Positions 18,993 through 27,905 of a stretch of 64,000 nt of DNA are shown in pieces. This stretch comes from Pedobacter sp. JY14-1 (GTDB taxonomy: Bacteria > Bacteroidota > Bacteroidia > Sphingobacteriales > Sphingobacteriaceae). The position numbers and the translations under genes were made by a program. The stretch's first letter is position 1. Each line of letters starts with the position of its first letter. The notes beneath the pieces were generated by a model. It was not told where the DNA came from and did not search any database. It saw nothing but the letters and a program-made list of their open reading frames with translations. The stretch covers positions 248,001 through 312,000 of the forward strand of contig NZ_JARJHU010000008.1 in assembly GCF_029269825.1 (NCBI RefSeq), read 5' to 3'.

Positions 18993-19328
18993 TTAAAGGT
19001 TAGTCTTATCTGTTTCTATTTTATCTTCCCTGTCCTGCAGGTTTTGAGCAACAACATCTTCGTTGCCCGGATATCTGCTTTGAGATGTATCCTTCACTTC
19101 GTTTACGATAGCATTGACATCTTCTTCAATACCTACGGCATTTATGTTTCTCTGGATTTCACGCTTCACGCCTTCCGAGGCATCCTTAAACTCACGGATC
19201 CCTTTCCCCAGGCCTCTTGCCAGTTCAGGTAATTTTTTACCTCCAAATAACAAAAGCACTACGGCCAGGATCAGCATAATCTCACCGCCGCCCATATTCA
19301 GAAATTCAATAATCGTCCCTCTATACAT
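18993..19328 (-). CDS. TatA/B-family translocase subunit with long tail, 111 residues
   Basis: It has the same core as the neighbouring short TatA: membrane helix [15 protein letters not shown] and amphipathic [23 protein letters not shown] charged, mostly acidic tail of about 55 residues follows. The start is taken at [12 protein letters not shown]; the internal Met 12 would leave very little before the helix. The longer tail may mean a TatB-like job, but the helix and hinge are TatA-like, and TatC is not in this window. It is probably the first gene of tat-tat-gatA-mlt; a -7 box lies 30-37 bases upstream. Confidence 0.88.
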   Translation of the reverse strand: MYRGTIIEFLNMGGGEIMLILAVVLLLFGGKKLPELARGLGKGIREFKDASEGVKREIQRNINAVGIEEDVNAIVNEVKDTSQSRYPGNEDVVAQNLQDREDKIETDKTNL

Positions 19329-19357
19329 CGTTTCTTGTTTATCTAATTGGTTTTATA

Positions 19358-19365
19358 CAAATATA
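19358..19365 (-). promoter_or_regulatory. Candidate -7 box before the tat-gatA run
   Basis: The minus strand reads TATATTTG, an exact match to TAnnTTTG, 30 bases before the ATG at 19328. A TTG is present, but at 15 bases rather than the usual 19-21. The position, in the gap after the EnvC-like gene, is sensible for a new transcript. Confidence 0.4.
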
Positions 19366-19384
19366 GTGAATTTAAACACCCAAT

Positions 19385-20659
19385 TTACTTGGCAATCCAG
19401 CCTTCAGGATTTTGCGCGGCTATCCCTCTCCGGATCTGGAACTGAAGCTGAGGTGTACCGTCAGTATTTGCAACAACCCCGATCGTCTGTTTGGTGGTCA
19501 CATTATCGCCCCGGGAAACACTCACAGATTTCAGGTTCTGATAAACGGTAAAATACTCTCCGTGCTTGATCAGTACATAGTATCTCCCAAGCTGCGAATC
19601 TACTGCACTGACTACTCCATTGAATACCGCCCGCACTGCCGCACCTTCTGTTGTTTCAATATTGACACCGTCATTGGTGTAACTTGCCTGTCCTTCCATG
19701 TGCCGCCCAAAACTTTCAACGATAGTTCCTGTGGCCACAGGCCATGGCAGCGAGCCTCTGTTTCCTTCAAACTGAGAAGACAAACGTGCCGATTCAGGAG
19801 TCGCAGTCAGGTAAGATCCGCTCGACCTGGGCTTTTCTTCGGTTACAGGTACGGGGCGGTTCTCCGCCTTCGCCTTTGCCGCAGCAGCCCGTTCCGCCGC
19901 TCTGGCTTCTTCCTCTGCCTTTCGCCTCGCAATCTCAATTTCCCTGGCAATTGCAGCACGTATGCTTCGATCCAGCTGGGCACGCTGTCTAACCCTTGCC
20001 GCAATGTCCTGCTTCAACTGCTTTTCCTGCTTGCTGTACCGGTTGAAAACCGCTGACTGCTCTGATTTATTCTTACCGAGCTTGCTTTTCTCCTGCTCCT
20101 GTTCCTGAAGTAAGCTGCTCTTTTCCTTCAGGTTCTTGTCCAATACCACGATCTCTGCATTCAAATCCTTTTGCTTCCCTTGAATATAACCTGCCTGCTT
20201 CTTGCGGTACTGTCCAAACTGCTGAAGGTATTTGATCCGTTTATAGGCCTGGTTAAAATCCTGGGCAGCAAAAATGAACATCATCTTGTCATAAGCATTC
20301 TGGTTACGCTGTGCAAACCGGATCATACTCGCATACTCCTTCTTTAACTGACTCAACTGGCCCTTAAGGTTATTTACGGTATTTGTGTTCTGGTGTATCT
20401 GGTTGTCGAGGTTCTTGATTTCAGAGTTGATGACCCCGATCTTATTCTGCATCAGCCGGATCTTTGCATTTATTGCATTGATCTGCCCTAATGTCAATTT
20501 TTTATTATTGGCCGCCTTATTTGCATTTTTTTGTAAGAGGTCTATTTCCCGCTGTATCGCTTCCTTCTTTCTCTTCAACTCCGCGCTGCTTTGTGAAAAG
20601 GCTCTTGGAACACCCATCAGGAACAACACAAGAAAAAACAGTAAATGGTATGGCTTCAT
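19385..20659 (-). CDS. EnvC-like murein hydrolase activator (degenerate M23/LytM)
   Basis: 424 residues with a signal peptide ending near FSQS. A long coiled coil covers about residues 22-250 (KRKKEAIQREIDLLQKNA onward), then an Ala/Arg/Glu-rich segment, then a LytM/M23 domain from about residue 300. The zinc ligands are lost: the usual HxGxD site reads NDGVNIET and the HxH site reads LQFQI. It is therefore expected not to cut peptidoglycan itself but, like EnvC, to activate amidases during cell division. It follows the DUF4292 lipoprotein after 21 bases, at the end of a long envelope operon. Confidence 0.9.
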   Translation of the reverse strand: MKPYHLLFFLVLFLMGVPRAFSQSSAELKRKKEAIQREIDLLQKNANKAANNKKLTLGQINAINAKIRLMQNKIGVINSEIKNLDNQIHQNTNTVNNLKGQLSQLKKEYASMIRFAQRNQNAYDKMMFIFAAQDFNQAYKRIKYLQQFGQYRKKQAGYIQGKQKDLNAEIVVLDKNLKEKSSLLQEQEQEKSKLGKNKSEQSAVFNRYSKQEKQLKQDIAARVRQRAQLDRSIRAAIAREIEIARRKAEEEARAAERAAAAKAKAENRPVPVTEEKPRSSGSYLTATPESARLSSQFEGNRGSLPWPVATGTIVESFGRHMEGQASYTNDGVNIETTEGAAVRAVFNGVVSAVDSQLGRYYVLIKHGEYFTVYQNLKSVSVSRGDNVTTKQTIGVVANTDGTPQLQFQIRRGIAAQNPEGWIAK

Positions 20660-20680
20660 TGCGTCAAAAGTATAAAAAAA

Positions 20681-21469
20681 TCAATTGATTACCTCAAACT
20701 TAGCCGGAACACTAAAAGGATACTCCAGTTGAAGGTCTCGCTCTACTTTAGAAAAATCCAGATCAATCTTTACCGTCTGTTTGCCCGAAACCGAGCTTAT
20801 CTTTGCTGAAGAAGGGAATAACAATTCATTTACCAGTTGATATTCCCCATACTGAACCTTAAGTGCCTTTCCGGATTTTACATCGTTCAGGTTCAAATCC
20901 GAGGTCTTGAGCAAAGTATTGAACAACACCTGGTAGCCCAATCCGCCCTGAACGCCTTTTAGTACCCAGTTTCCATTCAGTGTATCCGGAATGGTCTTCT
21001 GATCAGTAAAGGCAGCCACAGTGTTCCCTGTCAGCATGGACTGAAGCAGCATAAAGTCTACTTCCGGGCTTGCAAATTTCTGTATATAGGCAAATGGCTT
21101 CTTAAGATATACCTGTTGGAAATTGTTCCTCACCTTGATACTGTCCGGCGTGATCAATGCCCGCGCAACTTCTATCCCTGCAATCGCTGTTATACTTACC
21201 CATATTTTTTCGTCCTTCTGCATCCGGATATTCATCGCAACATTATTCCCGTTGCCATTTATATCCAGATAAGCCTTGGCCTTCAGTGATAATGTCCGGT
21301 AGCTGAAGTCCCTCTCGCGTAACCGTCGAAGCACCTCGGCGCTACGGGTATCGACGGCTGCAACCGGCCGTTCCGGAGGTTTTACCAGCGCCTTCTTCGT
21401 TTTGCACGCCATCGCCAGGCAACCTATGACCGCCAGCAGTAATGTACTATTTAATATATTTTTCCTCAT
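20681..21469 (-). CDS. DUF4292 lipoprotein, possibly LolB-like
   Basis: 262 residues with a lipoprotein signal: MRKNILNSTLLLAVIGCLAM followed by AC, with lipobox LAMAC (Cys 22). The mature part carries DUF4292 features: SLKAKAYLDINGNGNNVAMN, RMQKDEKIWVSITAIAGIE and VARALITPDSIKV. The succession of beta-strands, the tryptophan after KDEK and the line about a solution set by its own envelope substrate resemble the LolA/LolB lipoprotein-carrier fold; this is my inference, not something proven by the sequence. The start overlaps the TPR gene by 23 bases, and the EnvC-like gene follows closely, so a job in envelope assembly is likely. Confidence 0.85.
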   Translation of the reverse strand: MRKNILNSTLLLAVIGCLAMACKTKKALVKPPERPVAAVDTRSAEVLRRLRERDFSYRTLSLKAKAYLDINGNGNNVAMNIRMQKDEKIWVSITAIAGIEVARALITPDSIKVRNNFQQVYLKKPFAYIQKFASPEVDFMLLQSMLTGNTVAAFTDQKTIPDTLNGNWVLKGVQGGLGYQVLFNTLLKTSDLNLNDVKSGKALKVQYGEYQLVNELLFPSSAKISSVSGKQTVKIDLDFSKVERDLQLEYPFSVPAKFEVIN

Positions 21470-22517
21470 TGATCTTTCTCTTCAGTTTATCTGTGTGGTT
21501 ACCTGCTGCCTTCGATTTCTTCCATTGCTCTACCGCATCACTGGTCTTTCCCTTTAAAAAAAGCAAATCTCCATAGCACTCCAGCAATGCAGGGTTATCT
21601 TCGTCCAGGCCCATTGCTGTTTGTATCTGCTGCAGTGCATCATCAATACGTCCCGCATTCAACAAGGCCACTGCCTGATGAAAATACAGCGCGGCCTGAC
21701 TGGGATATAGAGATAACGCTTCATCTCCGGATTTAATTGCCTCCTGGTACATTCCCAGCAAAAGCTGAGTCCTCATCAGGTGTTCCCAGGCCATATACAG
21801 CTGGTCTGTCAGCTTTACCGTCGCCTCAAATTTCTCCAGCGCGCCTTTCAGGTCACCCGCCTTAAACAAGACCTCTCCTTCTGCGAGCAATTGTTCAGGA
21901 GCCGTCAGCGTAACTCCAGCGGCACTGCTTTCATCGGAAACAGTGCTTCCGGCAGTTATCCTTTTTCTTGCCTTTTCCAGTTCTTCAGAAGGCCCGAACT
22001 TTTGCTCCATCACCACGTATGCCTTCGTCGCCTCCCCTGTCTTACCTCCCAGCAATAAAGCATTGGCACGGTCATAATAAAATGATTCATCTTCCGGGCT
22101 TAATGCAATCATACGGTCAAAGACATTAACAAGTGCATCCATATCTCCCTTACGTTTGTACAGTTCTGCAAGCATGCGCAAAAACCAGATATTGCCGGGG
22201 CGGGCAGCGGTAGCTTTTCGGATCGCAATCTCGGCATCCAGTAATTTATTCTGCCGGAAGCTCACAACTGCAAGTTCATAATTCGCAGGTGCATCCTCTG
22301 GCTGGGAAACCAGTATCTTTTTAAAACATTCTTCAGCTTTTGCATAGTTTTCGTTCAGCTTTTCCCTAAGCCCTTCAAAAAACAACAAGCGGACCGTGTT
22401 GCTGTCTGCCATAGCTGCAGGTTTCACCGTCTGCCCGGAAACCTGCATAAAAAATATCGAAAGTCCGTAAAACAGGGCCAGCAAAAACAACTTACAACTA
22501 TCTATTCCAATCGTCAT
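21447..22517 (-). CDS. Exported tetratricopeptide repeat protein
   Basis: 356 residues with a signal-like hydrophobic start (LFLLALFYGLSIFFMQVSGQ). At least six TPR units are visible, for example NYAKAEECFKKILVSQPEDA, LLDAEIAIRKATAARPGNIW and YQEAIKSGDEALSLYPSQAA. TPR arrays bind protein partners; here probably in the periplasm. The start overlaps the flippase stop by 4 bases (ATGA) and the end overlaps the DUF4292 gene by 23 bases, so production is tightly coupled to both. The precise partner is unknown. Confidence 0.9.
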   Translation of the reverse strand: MTIGIDSCKLFLLALFYGLSIFFMQVSGQTVKPAAMADSNTVRLLFFEGLREKLNENYAKAEECFKKILVSQPEDAPANYELAVVSFRQNKLLDAEIAIRKATAARPGNIWFLRMLAELYKRKGDMDALVNVFDRMIALSPEDESFYYDRANALLLGGKTGEATKAYVVMEQKFGPSEELEKARKRITAGSTVSDESSAAGVTLTAPEQLLAEGEVLFKAGDLKGALEKFEATVKLTDQLYMAWEHLMRTQLLLGMYQEAIKSGDEALSLYPSQAALYFHQAVALLNAGRIDDALQQIQTAMGLDEDNPALLECYGDLLFLKGKTSDAVEQWKKSKAAGNHTDKLKRKINEEKYIK

Positions 22518-24037
22518 TTTCCTTTTAAAATCGCTTTCAGTCCTTTACGTTCCAGATAAACAGCAGCACCGGCAAACACCAGCAGCAACATGTTTCCAAT
22601 GTAGATATTCCGGTTAAAAATATTGAAAGATAAAAATACAATCAAAATGGCAGCGAGCATGTAAGCTGTATTTTTCCTGATATGATAAGGAATAGGATAG
22701 TGCCGCTGTCCGAGAACATAGGACAAAATCATCATTATCGCATATGCCGACACAGATGCCCAGGCAGAGGCCAGATAACTATATTCGGGGATAAAAATCC
22801 AATTCAGTACGATCGTAACCAACGCACCAATACCCGAGATATAAAGACCGAAACGGGTTTGATCGGAAAGCTTATACCAGACGGATAAGTTCATATATAT
22901 CCCTAAGCTCATATAGCCAAATATGAGCGGCGGAATCACGTTTAGCCCGGCCCAGTAGACATTATTTATTACCGTACCATTTACTATCCGGGTCTCGGCC
23001 CCCACGATAACACTAGCCAGCAAGTCTACATTGGCGACCAATGCAACACTGATTACTGCAACCGTAATGACAAAATAATCCATGATACGGGCATAGGTCT
23101 CACCAGCGTTACTATTCTTGGACTGGCTAAAAAAGAATGGTTCCGCACCTAACCGGAAGGCCTGGACAAACAGATTGAGGAACAATGCGATTTTTGCACA
23201 CATTCCATAAATGGCGACATCTCTGTCTGCGATCTGAATCGGCAGCATGTGTTTCAGCATCGCCTTGTCCAGCGACTCGTTGATAATGAATGATATATTG
23301 GCGATGAGTATCGGCCAGCTATAATTCAGCATCTGCAAAAACATCCGCATGTTAAAATGCAACCTTAACTTCAGCAGCTCGGGCAACAGCAGCAATACCG
23401 TCAATGCACTCGCAAACAAATTTGACAGGAATACATAGCCTACCCACTTTGGCCGGTACCATACTGCCATCCATTCTCCTCCCGGCAATCCCCGGCTGAT
23501 CATGAAAGGGACGATGAAAAGAAAAAACACGTTAAAAAAAACCACAATAAAGATATTGAGGCATTTGACCACACCAAACCGAACCGGTCTTCCCTCCGCC
23601 CTTAACCTTGCAAAGGGGATCACACATACCGCATCAGTAACCAGGATCGCCAGAAAACACTGCACATAGAATTTATAATCGCGGTAGGCCCCTGTATCCC
23701 CTGCCAGCAAAAAACGGATGACATCGTCCAGAAAAAACAGGGAAAAGGCAAGAAATACCATAGAAACAACAAAGACTGCTCCAAAGGAATTATTATATAC
23801 GGTCTCCCTGTCATCGTCACGTTTCTGCAAATACCTGAAAAAGGTAGTTTCCATACCAAAAGCCAGTATGGCATTGATAATGGAGGCATAACCATACATC
23901 GCCGTAAAGATTCCGTTCCCACCTACCGGCAACGCACGTGCATAGACCGGTGTCAATGCAAATGCGATCATCCTGGAAAGGATCGTACTTACCCCGTAGA
24001 TCAGCGTTTGCCCGGCAAATTTTCTGTATACCGACAT
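22514..24037 (-). CDS. Polysaccharide-type flippase (MOP superfamily)
   Basis: 507 residues with about 14 predicted membrane helices, starting YRKFAGQTLIYGVSTILSRM, a typical start for oligosaccharide/lipid-linked sugar flippases of the MOP superfamily. It should move a lipid-linked glycan across the inner membrane. It is not in the exopolysaccharide cluster but in an operon with a TPR protein, a DUF4292 lipoprotein and an EnvC-like factor, so a housekeeping cell-wall or LPS substrate is more likely than a capsule. It starts 1 base after the acylphosphatase stop. The true substrate cannot be read from the sequence. Confidence 0.88.
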   Translation of the reverse strand: MSVYRKFAGQTLIYGVSTILSRMIAFALTPVYARALPVGGNGIFTAMYGYASIINAILAFGMETTFFRYLQKRDDDRETVYNNSFGAVFVVSMVFLAFSLFFLDDVIRFLLAGDTGAYRDYKFYVQCFLAILVTDAVCVIPFARLRAEGRPVRFGVVKCLNIFIVVFFNVFFLFIVPFMISRGLPGGEWMAVWYRPKWVGYVFLSNLFASALTVLLLLPELLKLRLHFNMRMFLQMLNYSWPILIANISFIINESLDKAMLKHMLPIQIADRDVAIYGMCAKIALFLNLFVQAFRLGAEPFFFSQSKNSNAGETYARIMDYFVITVAVISVALVANVDLLASVIVGAETRIVNGTVINNVYWAGLNVIPPLIFGYMSLGIYMNLSVWYKLSDQTRFGLYISGIGALVTIVLNWIFIPEYSYLASAWASVSAYAIMMILSYVLGQRHYPIPYHIRKNTAYMLAAILIVFLSFNIFNRNIYIGNMLLLVFAGAAVYLERKGLKAILKGK

Positions 24038-24038
24038 G

Positions 24039-24317
24039 TTAACGTTTAACGATCACAAAATCCTTGAAATGCTTCAGTTCTCCTGCTTTAAAGGTACAGG
24101 ATTCCACCCGTGCACGGTCAGGTCCGTCCCCGCACCATTCCATAAATGCATCGAGTTCCCAGCGGGCTGCCTCAGCCTCTATATATACAGAACCATCGGG
24201 TTCATTCCGTATAAAACCTTTGATCCCCGCCTGGTCGGCAACATATTTGGTGGTTTCCCTGAACCTTACTCCCTGCACCTTACCGTTTACCACAATATCC
24301 AGATGTACTGTTTCCAT
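24039..24317 (-). CDS. Acylphosphatase
   Basis: 92 residues, the normal size. The signature VNGKVQGVRFRETTKYVAD contains the catalytic Arg (GVRFR), and GFIRNEPDGSVYIEAEA holds the conserved Asn (FIRN) that positions the nucleophilic water. It hydrolyses acyl phosphates such as acetyl phosphate in the cytoplasm. Its physiological role is unclear in most bacteria. It sits between the nitronate monooxygenase-like gene (17-base gap) and the flippase (1-base gap). Confidence 0.93.
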   Translation of the reverse strand: METVHLDIVVNGKVQGVRFRETTKYVADQAGIKGFIRNEPDGSVYIEAEAARWELDAFMEWCGDGPDRARVESCTFKAGELKHFKDFVIVKR

Positions 24318-24334
24318 ATATCCCTGCTTGCTTA

Positions 24335-25282
24335 TTAAAAATACAACCGTTTCAACTTTTCCGATACGCCATTAAACTCATCAATCATCTCCTCCAGGAT
24401 AGATCCGGCTGGCCTGATCCTGTTCAGCATCGCCGAAACCTGCCCGATCTCCAGTTCCCCCTGCGCGGTATCACCTTCGAACATGCCAAGCCTGGCCCTT
24501 CCCTTCCCCAGTAATCTGCTGAGCTCATCCACGGTAGCACCCCGCGCTTCAGCCCCCTTTATCGCTTCAGAAAATTCATTCTTCAGCAAACGTACGGGCA
24601 CAAGCTTCTTCATACTCAACCGGGTATCTCCTTCCGACGCATCAATGATCTTTGCTTTAAACCGCTCATGTGCCGAAGATTCTTCTGCGACTGCAAAGGC
24701 CGACCCTACCTGCACTCCTTCCGCTCCCAGGGCCATTGCCGCCGCCATAGCGCGACCACTCCCAATTCCTCCTGCCGCAATTACCGGCAGCTTCACCAGG
24801 TCACAGATCATCGGAACCAGGCAAAAAGTAGTGGTCTCCTCCCTCCCGTTATGACCTCCCGCCTCAAACCCTTCAGCCACAATTGCATCTACCCCACTGG
24901 CTTCAGCTTTTAGCGCAAATTTTGAATTGGCCACAACATGCGCAACCTTAATTCCTCTTTCCTTCAGCCAGCCGGTCCAGACAGCAGGATTGCCTGCAGA
25001 TGTAAAAACGATAAGTACTTTTTCTTCAGCGATGATGTTCATCAATTCCTGAATGTCCGGATATAACAAGGGCACATTGACACCAAAAGGCCGGTCCGTC
25101 GCAACCCTGCATTTCCGGATATGGTCGCGCAATACCTCCGGGTACATGGAACCGGCTCCGATTAAACCAAGCCCACCAGCCTCCGACACGGCAGCTGCCA
25201 GCCTCCACCCACTGCACCAGACCATACCAGCCTGGACTACCGGATATTTTACTCCAAAAAGTGACGTTATCCTGTTTTCCAT
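24335..25282 (-). CDS. Nitronate monooxygenase family FMN enzyme
   Basis: 315 residues from the ATG of MENRITSLFGVKYPVVQAGM. A TTG two codons upstream is possible, but the ATG sits 2 bases after the previous stop and fits family starts. The TIM-barrel FMN-binding features are GFEAGGHNGREE, IAAGGIGSGRAMAAAMALGA and GVQVGSAFAVAEES. Relatives oxidise alkyl nitronates or reduce enoyl-ACP (FabK). The length and the GGHNG loop fit class II nitronate monooxygenases, but FabK-like activity cannot be excluded. Confidence 0.85.
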   Translation of the reverse strand: MENRITSLFGVKYPVVQAGMVWCSGWRLAAAVSEAGGLGLIGAGSMYPEVLRDHIRKCRVATDRPFGVNVPLLYPDIQELMNIIAEEKVLIVFTSAGNPAVWTGWLKERGIKVAHVVANSKFALKAEASGVDAIVAEGFEAGGHNGREETTTFCLVPMICDLVKLPVIAAGGIGSGRAMAAAMALGAEGVQVGSAFAVAEESSAHERFKAKIIDASEGDTRLSMKKLVPVRLLKNEFSEAIKGAEARGATVDELSRLLGKGRARLGMFEGDTAQGELEIGQVSAMLNRIRPAGSILEEMIDEFNGVSEKLKRLYF

Positions 25283-25284
25283 AA

Positions 25285-26463
25285 TCAATACAGACGTCTC
25301 ATAGAGGCGCCAAGTACCAGTCCTCCGTTCCGTTCGTTAAATTTCAGCAAATTAATTCCCGGACGTTTACCTGGCTCAAAACTACCGTAACGCTCCGAAA
25401 TGCCCAGAAATTCTGCCCCGTTCAGGCATGCCCACGTTAGGAGCTCTTCTACAGGCACCTTAAAATGCTGCTGCAGCGTCTGCATTTCCGAAAAAATACT
25501 CAGGCTGTCGTTACTGGCCAGACTGTCCGTGCCCAAGGTGATCCTTAATCCCTCCGCTCTCATCATTCCAACATCAGGCAACCGGTTTTCAATGTAAAGA
25601 TTGGCATTAGGACAAAGGCACCAGTAAAGTTTATAGTGCAGCTTCCCGGAGAACACCACATCTTCCCTGCTCGTGAAGGTGTTGTGTACCAGTTGCAGAC
25701 GTTTTCCCTTAGGTATAAATGGCAAGTAAGTCTGTAAAGATGTCTTACCACTTGCCTGGTAAAACCCTATATCCAGCCCCAACCTGGCAAATAATTCAGT
25801 AAAGCCCCCCGTCTTGTACTGAAAAAAAAGATTTTCATCTGAAGTCTCCTGATTATGTATACTGATACATCCCCCTTCATCATCCGGCATACCAGACAAT
25901 CCGTAAAAAAGTTCCTCCGACACGGAATAAGGAGCATGTGGCGTGACAGAAGCCGGCAACGGCCCAAAACTACGTTTTAACTCCTTAGCCTTGTCCAGTA
26001 TCGTCCGGGCCATGGCAGGGTCAAAACCCATGATCTCCACAAAAGTATGGTAATGAATCAAACTACCCCGTTTAGTGACGCGGGACACTGCCTGGTTGGC
26101 AATATCACCCACCGCAACGATCCCGTTTTCCAGCATCTCAATATCTGCCCGAAGCATGGCGGCATCCAGTTCGTATTCATCGGCCGTCCGGAGCCGCATC
26201 ACTTCCTGAACAAAGCTGATGAGTCCGGTATGCTTCGCAATCTTTCCTCTCAGGCAGGAGAGTTCCAGGTGACAATGAGCATTCACAAAACCCGGCACCA
26301 GCAATCCCTCATGAAAGTGCACGTCTTTCAACCCGCGCGCACGGGCTGTCTCACTATCCAGCACTTCTGCTATCAGACCATCCGCTCCTACTCCGATAAC
26401 ACCATTCTTTAACGGCGGACTGCTAACCGGATAAACATAAGACGCGGACAGATAAGAAATCAT
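25285..26463 (-). CDS. Amidohydrolase, aminofutalosine/chlorohydrolase-like
   Basis: 392 residues. Metal-site motifs of the amidohydrolase superfamily are all visible: HxH in PGFVNAHCHLELS, the His of VTPHAPYSVSEEL, the His of CISIHNQETSDE and the Asp in ITLGTDSLASNDSLS. The pattern NAHCHLELS and GTDSLASN resembles the adenosine/aminofutalosine deaminase branch, as in the Helicobacter aminodeoxyfutalosine deaminase. Most Bacteroidota make menaquinone by the classical route, so that assignment is doubtful and the substrate is left open. It heads the envelope operon; the next gene starts 2 bases after its stop. Confidence 0.85.
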   Translation of the reverse strand: MISYLSASYVYPVSSPPLKNGVIGVGADGLIAEVLDSETARARGLKDVHFHEGLLVPGFVNAHCHLELSCLRGKIAKHTGLISFVQEVMRLRTADEYELDAAMLRADIEMLENGIVAVGDIANQAVSRVTKRGSLIHYHTFVEIMGFDPAMARTILDKAKELKRSFGPLPASVTPHAPYSVSEELFYGLSGMPDDEGGCISIHNQETSDENLFFQYKTGGFTELFARLGLDIGFYQASGKTSLQTYLPFIPKGKRLQLVHNTFTSREDVVFSGKLHYKLYWCLCPNANLYIENRLPDVGMMRAEGLRITLGTDSLASNDSLSIFSEMQTLQQHFKVPVEELLTWACLNGAEFLGISERYGSFEPGKRPGINLLKFNERNGGLVLGASMRRLY

Positions 26464-26496
26464 GCTGTAAATAACATCAGGTTAAAATTTTCAGTA

Positions 26497-27864
26497 TCAG
26501 CGGTCATTCTGCACAATGCCGCTGGCAACCTCATAATCGTCAATCGGAAACACATAACGCTTGTCATCCGGTTTCAACACATACTCGGTTCCGTTCAAGG
26601 TTCTTTTCAGGGTTACCTTAAAACGGCTGTCCCGGTTCAACCGCCTGAGGTCAGACCACCGCGTTCCTCTGAACACCAGTTCCTTCCTTCTTTCCCTCAA
26701 TACCAGTTCCAGGGCTTTTTCTGCATTGTCGGCCGTAAGGTCAGTATATCCGTCCTTAAATCTTGTCCTCAGCAAACGGTTCAGATCTTCCATTGCCTTT
26801 GACACGTCACCGTTTCGGGCATTGCATTCAGCTCTGATGAGGAACAGTTCATCTGTGGTCAAACCGCCGAACAAAGTCCTGTCACCGCTGTAACTACCCC
26901 TGAAGTTAACTCCATTTGCCACCGTATTAAAAAACAGCGTGCGACGATAGTCATCTTCAGTATAGCTCTTATAAAGTTCCGGCTCTACCAGCAGGCGGGA
27001 CGCGTTGAAAATTCCGTAGGTAAACGTACTGTGAAAGATCACTTCCTTATTAAATTTCTTAAAGGGATAGGAAGCAACATTAATTGATGAATAATTCAGC
27101 AGCTCATCACCAATATTTAATGCCGAGTCTGCATAACGCCCTGCGCTTTGGTAGTTCTCCATGGCAAGAAAAGTCCTTGCAAGCAACGCATATGCAGCTT
27201 TTTTAGAAGGCCGGGTCAACGCAACAGGGGTATCTGGCAGAAGCACAGCCGAAGCGCTCAGGTCATTGATAATCTGATCATAAGTCTGCTGGAGCGATGA
27301 ACGGTAGACTTTTAAGTTGACATCATAGTCAAGTCGCAGGGGCAGGCCGGGATCGGTTGCAGCAGAAGTCCCGCTATAAGCCCTGCAATACTCCTGGGTA
27401 AGACCATAGAAGTCAAAAGCGCGAAAAAAAAGTGCACTACCCTTAACATTAGACCATGCCGCCTTCTGGTCTTCAGAAGGTTTAATTTTTTCAATGCCAT
27501 TTAAGACTACATTTGCAGAAAGTATCCGTTTATAAGCATATTGCCAATCGTTACTTATCTCCCCTCCATAGAATTTTGCCGTCTCCTCCCAGATATAAGC
27601 AGACCGTTCCTGATTACCATAAAGTGTAAGCCAGGAATTATAAAGGATATAAAAATCACCAGCAGCAATCTCTCCGAGCCCTGAAGCCTGGAAAAAATTA
27701 AATATCGCTGTAGAGTTATCCAGCAAAGCCTGAAAATCAGTAATTTTTTGCGGAACTACGAGCAACCGGTCCGGCTTCGCATCCAACCAGTCCCGCTTAC
27801 AGGAGTTCAAAAGAAATACCAACGCAACAGAAAAACTGATCAGATACTTCATGCGGAAATTCAT
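26497..27864 (-). CDS. RagB/SusD-family outer-membrane lipoprotein without adjacent SusC
   Basis: About 455 residues. ATG codons lie at 27888, 27864 and 27852; I chose 27864 (MNFRMKYLISFSV), but 27852 (MKYLISFSV) is equally good. The lipobox is LLNSC. SusD features are the TPR-like helices (ALFFRAFDFYGL, AAYALLARTFLAMENY), the C-terminal block LFLIRAECNARNGDVSKAMEDL, and the ending YVFPIDDYEVASGIVQNDR. SusD proteins cap a SusC TonB-dependent channel and bind glycans or peptides. Here the gene follows FecR directly with no SusC gene between, which is unusual. No frameshift is visible. Confidence 0.92.
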   Translation of the reverse strand: MNFRMKYLISFSVALVFLLNSCKRDWLDAKPDRLLVVPQKITDFQALLDNSTAIFNFFQASGLGEIAAGDFYILYNSWLTLYGNQERSAYIWEETAKFYGGEISNDWQYAYKRILSANVVLNGIEKIKPSEDQKAAWSNVKGSALFFRAFDFYGLTQEYCRAYSGTSAATDPGLPLRLDYDVNLKVYRSSLQQTYDQIINDLSASAVLLPDTPVALTRPSKKAAYALLARTFLAMENYQSAGRYADSALNIGDELLNYSSINVASYPFKKFNKEVIFHSTFTYGIFNASRLLVEPELYKSYTEDDYRRTLFFNTVANGVNFRGSYSGDRTLFGGLTTDELFLIRAECNARNGDVSKAMEDLNRLLRTRFKDGYTDLTADNAEKALELVLRERRKELVFRGTRWSDLRRLNRDSRFKVTLKRTLNGTEYVLKPDDKRYVFPIDDYEVASGIVQNDR

Positions 27865-27905
27865 AACCCCTAAATTAGGTATTTCCACAGACTCAGGAAA
27901 AAAAA

